In this document: piece by piece, positions 5,958 to 10,323 of the stretch | Numbering within the stretch: the first letter of the stretch is position 1 | How the letters are laid out: every line of letters begins with the position of its first letter | NCBI GenBank assembly: GCA_937891045.1 | Contig: CALBEV010000107.1 | Span: forward strand, 1-10,323 | Origin: an uncultured Burkholderiales bacterium | GTDB lineage: Bacteria; Pseudomonadota; Gammaproteobacteria; Burkholderiales; Burkholderiaceae | Length of the DNA: 10,323 nt | Reading direction: 5' to 3' | The notes under the pieces: model-generated | What the model saw: only the letters and a program-made list of their open reading frames with translations | Told to the model about the DNA's origin: nothing | Databases searched by the model: none | Program-made: the position numbers and the translations under genes

Positions 5958-6869
5958 ATGAGCACACAGCAGAACACCGTGAAAACGGCAAGCCCTCTGC
6001 GCATTTCTGCGCGGTGGCAAGCCACGCCTTATTCACTGGTGTTTCTGCTGTTTTTCTTGGTCCCCTTAGGTTTGATCTTCATGGTCAGCTTTTGGGAATT
6101 CAATGAATATGAAATGATTCCTGCGTTCACCTTGCACAGTTACTTCAGCATTTTTGAAGGCTGCTCCCGCTTGAACGACTACGGGGATGTGTGTGTCACT
6201 TTGAAGACCTACTGGTCCACCATCAGCATCAGCTTGATGGTTTGGGCAATCACTTTGGTGCTGGGTTTTGCCATCGCCTATTTTTTGGCTTTTTGCGTTC
6301 AATCTTCTTCAATGCAAACTCTGTTGTTTGTGTTGTGTACCGTCCCTTTTTGGACCTCCAATGTCATCCGCATGATTTCTTGGATCCCTTTGCTGGGCCG
6401 CAACGGCTTGGTCAATCAAACGCTGCAAAACATCGGTTTGGTGAATGAACCCATCGAGTGGCTTTTGTTTTCTCAATTCTCCGTGGTGTTGGCCTTTGTG
6501 CATCTCTACACCATGTTCATGATCGTGCCGATTTTTAACTCCATGATGCGTATCGATCGCTCCCTGATTGAAGCCGCCTACGACACGGGGGCAACGCCTT
6601 GGCAAACCTTGTGGAATGTGATCATTCCTTTGTCCCGCACCGGCATCATCATTGGCTCTATTTTTGTCATCACCATCGTGATGGGTGACTTCGTCACCAT
6701 CGGTGTCATGGGTGGGCAACAAATCGCTTCGGTGGGCAAAATCATTCAGGTGCAAACCTCGTTTTTGCAGTTCCCTCTGGCAGCGGCCAACGCTGTGATT
6801 TTGTTGTTGGTGGTGCTCATGATCATTTGGGGCCTGACCCGTTTGGTTGATATCCGCAAGGAGCTATGA
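5958..6869 (+). CDS. ABC transporter permease, PotB-like
   Basis: This 303-aa inner-membrane protein forms half of the translocation channel. Hydrophobic segments lie near residues 25-45, 86-112, 120-136, 170-193, 229-252 and 277-296, the six-helix pattern of PotB/MetI-type permeases. The EAA loop that docks on the ATPase is clear at 205-228 (EAAYDTGATPWQT, ending in IIPLS). The gene starts 17 bp after the binding-protein stop with only a weak ribosome binding site. Its stop overlaps the next permease start (ATGA), which points to coupled synthesis of the two channel subunits. Confidence 0.92.
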   Translation: MSTQQNTVKTASPLRISARWQATPYSLVFLLFFLVPLGLIFMVSFWEFNEYEMIPAFTLHSYFSIFEGCSRLNDYGDVCVTLKTYWSTISISLMVWAITLVLGFAIAYFLAFCVQSSSMQTLLFVLCTVPFWTSNVIRMISWIPLLGRNGLVNQTLQNIGLVNEPIEWLLFSQFSVVLAFVHLYTMFMIVPIFNSMMRIDRSLIEAAYDTGATPWQTLWNVIIPLSRTGIIIGSIFVITIVMGDFVTIGVMGGQQIASVGKIIQVQTSFLQFPLAAANAVILLLVVLMIIWGLTRLVDIRKEL

Positions 6870-7753
6870 GCATGGCTTCTGTTTCCTATTCACAGAAAAA
6901 ACCTGCAGGATTTTGGGGCTTGCTGGCCGTGTTTGTGGCCTTTGTGCTGTTTCTCTATGGCCCCATGATCACGATTTTTATCTTGAGCTTTCAAGGACCA
7001 GAAGGCGGGTTGACCTTTCCTCTGCGGGGTATGTCCTTGCATTGGTTCTACAAATTGGCCGAGGGCTTGGGCGTGGTGGACATTGGCGCAGCCTTCAAAC
7101 GGTCCATGTTGTTGGGCGCCGTGGTCATGTTCTTGACCATGTTCATGTCGGTGTTGGCAGGTTTGGCCTTTCGCAAAAAATTGCGCGGTGGCGATGCGCT
7201 TTTTTACATCACGGTGGCGAGCCTTATCATGCCGTCCATCATCGTGTCTTTGGGCATTGGCTTGCAATTCAGGTTGATCGATAGCGGTATCAAATCCTTG
7301 TTTGAAGCCTGGGGCATGACCGAGTCCTTAGAAAACTTTGGCACCTCTTTAGGTCTGTTTACCTCGGCCATGGGAGCGCATTTAACGTGGACTTTGCCTT
7401 TTGGTTTGCTCATCATGTTTGCGGTTTTCAACCGATTCAATCCTGCTTACGAAGAGGCTGCCGAAGATTTGGGCGCTACGCCATGGCAGACTTTCAAGCA
7501 TGTGGTGTTCCCTTTGATTGCGCCTTCAGTCGTGGGTGTGGGCATGTTTGGTTTCACATTGAGCTGGGATGAAATTGCACGTACTTCTCAAGCGATTGGC
7601 GATGTCAACACCTTGCCGCTTGAGCTTCAAGGCTTGACCACCACAGTCACCAATCCCGCTATTTATGCCTTGGGCAGTGTCACCACCTTGATATCGTTTG
7701 CGGTTATAGGCATTGCGCTGGGCACGGGCGCTTGGCTTCGAAGGAAGCGCTGA
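6866..7753 (+). CDS. ABC transporter permease, PotC-like
   Basis: This 295-aa membrane subunit pairs with the preceding permease. Hydrophobic segments lie near 17-40, 82-103, 112-135, 165-190, 216-236 and 268-290. The EAA loop is EEAAEDLGATPWQTF (196-210), ending in VVFPLIAPSVV. There are two possible starts: ATG 6866, overlapping the upstream stop as ATGA, and ATG 6872, two codons later. AAGGAG (6858-6863) is only 2 nt from the first but 8 nt from the second, so translation may well begin at 6872. The stop overlaps the regulator gene's start (TGATG). Confidence 0.92.
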   Translation: MSMASVSYSQKKPAGFWGLLAVFVAFVLFLYGPMITIFILSFQGPEGGLTFPLRGMSLHWFYKLAEGLGVVDIGAAFKRSMLLGAVVMFLTMFMSVLAGLAFRKKLRGGDALFYITVASLIMPSIIVSLGIGLQFRLIDSGIKSLFEAWGMTESLENFGTSLGLFTSAMGAHLTWTLPFGLLIMFAVFNRFNPAYEEAAEDLGATPWQTFKHVVFPLIAPSVVGVGMFGFTLSWDEIARTSQAIGDVNTLPLELQGLTTTVTNPAIYALGSVTTLISFAVIGIALGTGAWLRRKR

Positions 7754-8466
7754 TGAGCTCCGTACTCAAGGAAGCGTTGGTCGTTTGGAGTGACCAAGCG
7801 ATTTACGAACGGATTGTGGAGTCTGTGCTGGACCATCGCTTACCCCCTGGTACTCGCCTGACTGAAGACCGTTTGTGCGGCATTTTTGGTGTTTCTCGCA
7901 CCCGCATCAAACCCATCTTGGTTCGCTTGGCCAATGAGCGCATCATCACGCTCACGCACAACCGTGGCGCTTCCGTGTCCCAGCCGACGCAACAAGAATC
8001 CATCGAGGTGTTCGAAGCACGTAGGTTGATCGAACCCGTTCTGGTGCTTCGTTTCATGGACAAAGCTCAAGCACACGACATAGCTCACCTGTCACGTATG
8101 CTGGCTCAAGAGAGACAAGCCCAAGAGGCGGGTGACTGGCACAAGGCCATACGGATGTCTGGAGAATTTCATTTGTATATTGCCGAGGTGGCAAGGCATG
8201 ACACTTTTGGTCGCATGATGCATGAGTTGATTTCTCGCAACTCCTTGATCTTGATGGCCTGGGGTTCACGTGACCCCAGTCTGCGTAGCCAACATGCTGC
8301 CTGCGGTTGCCAAGAACACAAAAAGTTACTGGATGCCATTCGCTTACGAGACCACCTCGAAGCGCCCAAGCAAATGGTAGATCACCTCAATACCATTGAG
8401 AGCCAGCTGAATTTTTCCATGGCGCAGTCGCAGTCGGTTGACTTAGAGCAACTGCTGCAAGACTGA
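7753..8466 (+). CDS. GntR family transcriptional regulator, FCD (FadR) subfamily
   Basis: This 237-aa ligand-responsive DNA-binding protein has an N-terminal winged helix-turn-helix (about 15-78, including LTEDRLCGIFGVSRTRI and the wing HNRGASVSQP). A helical FCD effector domain follows (about 85-220), with histidines at H140 (GEFHLYI), H189 (QEHKKLL) and H211 (MVDHLNTIE) placed as in metal-binding FCD proteins. The recognition helix continues RIKPIL where most members have PVREAL. ATG 7753 is chosen over the upstream TTG at 7732: it overlaps the permease stop as TGATG and has AAGGAAG (7741-7747) in front. It sits between the permease and racemase-family genes and probably controls this operon and perhaps its own synthesis (inference). 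The effector may be the transported compound or a breakdown product. Confidence 0.9.
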   Translation: MSSVLKEALVVWSDQAIYERIVESVLDHRLPPGTRLTEDRLCGIFGVSRTRIKPILVRLANERIITLTHNRGASVSQPTQQESIEVFEARRLIEPVLVLRFMDKAQAHDIAHLSRMLAQERQAQEAGDWHKAIRMSGEFHLYIAEVARHDTFGRMMHELISRNSLILMAWGSRDPSLRSQHAACGCQEHKKLLDAIRLRDHLEAPKQMVDHLNTIESQLNFSMAQSQSVDLEQLLQD

Positions 8467-9194
8467 TGGCCATGCGGCATTTGCTTGTCATCAACCCCAA
8501 TACGGGGCAGGCGACCACCCAGCGCTTGCAGTCGCATTTGCAAACGCAGCTGCCCTCTGATGTGCAACTCGATTGCATCAACGCCCGTTTTGGCGCACCT
8601 TACATCGCTTGCGAAGCCAGTCATGCGGTGGCGGGTCATGCATTGCTTGATGCGTGGTCGCATCATCTGCATACCTCTGCACATGCCCCTGATGGTGTCT
8701 TGATTGCTTGTTTTGGTGATCCGGGTTTGTTTGCTTTGCGTGAGGCCAGTGCCTGTCCGGTGTCTGGTTTGGCAGAGGCTTCTTTAATTCAAGCTGCTCG
8801 ATCAGGCCCGTTTGCCATCGTCACAGGGGGGGCACGTTGGAAACCCATGTTGGAGCGTTTGGCTTTGAGTTTGGGCTTTGCCGCGCAGCTGCAGCACATT
8901 GAATTGGTTCAAGAAACCGGTGCGCAGTTATTGGCCGATCGTCACAATGCGCTCAGGGTACTGGGCGTAGCCTGTCAACAAGCTGCACGAACTGGGGTGC
9001 GATCCATCATCTTGGGCGGCGCTGGTTTGGCCGGTTATGCCGCCGAGCTTCACGCCGAGGTTGATTTACCCTTGATTGACAGCGTCAGTGCAGGGGTTGA
9101 TCTGTATTTGCAACGAGCGTTGCCGCCCTCACAACGATCTTTTAATGGCTTTGATACCACTTGGACGCAAATGCCACCCGAGATGGACTTCTGA
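8466..9194 (+). CDS. Asp/Glu/hydantoin racemase family protein
   Basis: The 242-aa product belongs to the superfamily of hydantoin racemase, allantoin racemase, aspartate racemase and arylmalonate decarboxylase, which use one or two cysteines for acid-base chemistry. N-terminal LLVINPNTGQATT (6-18) is typical of hydantoin racemases. The first catalytic cysteine is present as C82 in IACFGDPG, followed by PVSGLAEAS (98-106). The second half has IILGGAGLAG (181-190), where two-cysteine racemases have LGCAG, so G185 replaces the second cysteine. Two-base racemisation is therefore doubtful. The ATG overlaps the regulator stop (TGATG), and an alternative ATG lies two codons on (8472). With a hydantoinase and AllA nearby, a role on a hydantoin or allantoin substrate is the best guess, not proven. 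Confidence 0.87.
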   Translation: MAMRHLLVINPNTGQATTQRLQSHLQTQLPSDVQLDCINARFGAPYIACEASHAVAGHALLDAWSHHLHTSAHAPDGVLIACFGDPGLFALREASACPVSGLAEASLIQAARSGPFAIVTGGARWKPMLERLALSLGFAAQLQHIELVQETGAQLLADRHNALRVLGVACQQAARTGVRSIILGGAGLAGYAAELHAEVDLPLIDSVSAGVDLYLQRALPPSQRSFNGFDTTWTQMPPEMDF

Positions 9195-9236
9195 AATTGA
9201 CCATCGATATTCAAGTTGATTCGCTCTGCTGAATCG

Positions 9237-10323
9237 ATGAACGTAGTGGAAAACAATTTACATCATGGGATTCGTTACAACCTATCCCAGTTTTTTCATC
9301 AGCTTTTACAAGTTCTGTTGGTGGGACTCACAATTGGCATGACCCGCACAGTAGTTCCGGCATTGGCAGAGTCTGATTTCGGTGTGCCTAGAAATTCTTT
9401 CGTTTTGCTTAGCTCGTTCGTGGTTGCATTTGGTTTAGTTAAAGCCGCCATGAATTTCATTGCAGGACGCCTTTCTGAGAGCATCGGGCGAAAAAAAGTT
9501 CTGCTACTTGGCTGGTTGGCCGCGCTGCCAATCCCGCTCATGATCTGGTATGCACCTACTTGGACATGGATAGTTGTGGCCATGATCCTGCTCGGCGTTA
9601 ACCAAGGCCTAACTTGGTCTATGACCCAGACAGCTAAGCTCGATATGACGCGACTGGAGGAGCGTGGCCTAACGCTCGGCCTGAATGAATTTTCGGGTTA
9701 CGTTGGAGTGGCGTTGGCAGGAATTATCACCGCTTACATGGCAGCCCAGTTCGGTGCGCGTGACGGATTATTAATCTTTGGCCTGACCGTGATAGTTCTT
9801 GCTCTTGTGCTCACTCAGGTATGGGTTCGGGAGACGCGACCCTGGGCGTTAGCGGAGGCAGCGCGTCATGTACCAGGCATGAGCCAGACAATACGCCCTC
9901 GATACCCGACCGGGATGTCGGCCATGCCGACCACGGGTGAAATCTTTGCTGTGATGAGTTGGCGCGACAAACGACTCATGGCTTTATGCCAGGCAGGACT
10001 TGTTGAAAAATTTGTTGATGCACTCGTCTGGATTTTCTATCCCGTTTTTTATACCAGAAAGGGGTAAGCCTTACGAACATGGGCTGGATCATTAGCGCCT
10101 ATGGTTTCGTGTGGGGAGGCTCACAGCTGATAACTGGAAGACTGTCGGACCGGATCGGCCGACATAGTCTGAATGTGTCGGGTATGTGGATTTGCGGAGC
10201 AGGGGTTGCAGCAATGATGGTGGGGGACGGCATCATCTGGTGGACGGCATGCTCTGCTATTTCAGGACTTGGAATGGCCTTGCTGTACCCGAATCTTTCT
10301 GCTGCGGTAGCAGATATTTCGCA
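9237..10323 (+). pseudogene. MFS transporter, frameshifted and cut by the window edge
   Basis: The gene encodes a major facilitator superfamily transporter. The first frame (9237-10067) gives 276 aa with about six or seven membrane segments. It carries the MFS motif A GRLSESIGRKK (77-87) and a NQGLTWSMTQT segment (122-132). It ends early as FYPVFYTRKG and stop. The -1 frame then continues without a break from YQKGVSLTNMGWII (about 10052) to the edge, including the second-half repeat of motif A, GRLSDRIGR. Adding one T to the six-T run at 10045-10050 would give VFLYQKG and restore one frame. Start: ATG 9237 is preferred to TTG 9216, though no clear ribosome binding site precedes it. Codon choice (CTA, CTT, CTC, GGA, GTA) looks more mixed than in the upstream operon. 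It is either a pseudogene or a homopolymer sequencing error. Confidence 0.75.

Noticed and set aside
7732..7752. TTG start adding seven residues to the GntR regulator
   Set aside because: ATG 7753 has a good AAGGAAG site and the TGATG overlap, and the added residues lie within the permease's last codons.
1..10323. CRISPR arrays, tRNA or rRNA genes, insertion-sequence ends
   Set aside because: No regularly spaced repeats, no cloverleaf or rRNA-like stretches and no transposase-like protein were seen on reading. An element end near position 53 remains possible but unproven.

Overview
The window looks like a chromosomal catabolic locus from a betaproteobacterium, most likely Burkholderiales and Comamonadaceae-like. 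This rests on the protein flavour, moderate GC and heavy use of TTG for leucine. It is an inference from reading, not a database match. Most of the DNA encodes uptake and breakdown of a cyclic ureide (hydantoin, dihydropyrimidine or allantoin type).

Layout. (1) The left edge (about 50-166, minus strand) holds the start of a formylglycine-generating-enzyme/SUMF1-type gene with a good ribosome binding site. Its reading frame breaks at the conserved VVIP motif, so it appears to be a remnant. (2) About 400 bp without an intact gene follow (167-572), containing a perfect FNR/Anr-type palindrome. (3) A two-gene unit reads rightward: a hydantoinase/dihydropyrimidinase with every metal ligand present (573-1997), then an AllA-type ureidoglycolate lyase (1997-2581), joined by a TGATG overlap. 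(4) upp, uracil phosphoribosyltransferase, reads leftward (2722-3360). (5) Divergent from upp is a six-gene rightward operon (3585-9194). It encodes a PotABCD-like ABC importer (ATPase, Tat-type binding protein, two permeases), a GntR/FCD regulator and an Asp/Glu/hydantoin-racemase family protein. Its last four genes are joined by 4-nt or 1-nt overlaps. (6) An MFS transporter gene (9237 to the right edge) is interrupted by a one-base deletion in a T run.

Working together (inference): the ABC importer brings in a hydantoin-like or allantoin-like ureide under control of the co-transcribed FCD regulator. The racemase-family protein would interconvert enantiomers of a 5-substituted ring, the hydantoinase would open the ring, and AllA would release glyoxylate and urea from ureidoglycolate. 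Allantoin is itself a 5-ureidohydantoin, so this gene set fits an allantoin route better than simple pyrimidine breakdown. The step from allantoate to ureidoglycolate (allantoicase, or AllC-type enzymes) is not in the window. Upp suggests a possible pyrimidine link but may simply be a neighbour.

Points most worth a second look: the racemase-family protein lacks the second catalytic cysteine; the regulator sits inside a translationally coupled transport operon; a terminator-like hairpin lies between the ATPase and binding-protein genes; both edge genes are broken; and a perfect FNR-type site has no obvious partner gene.
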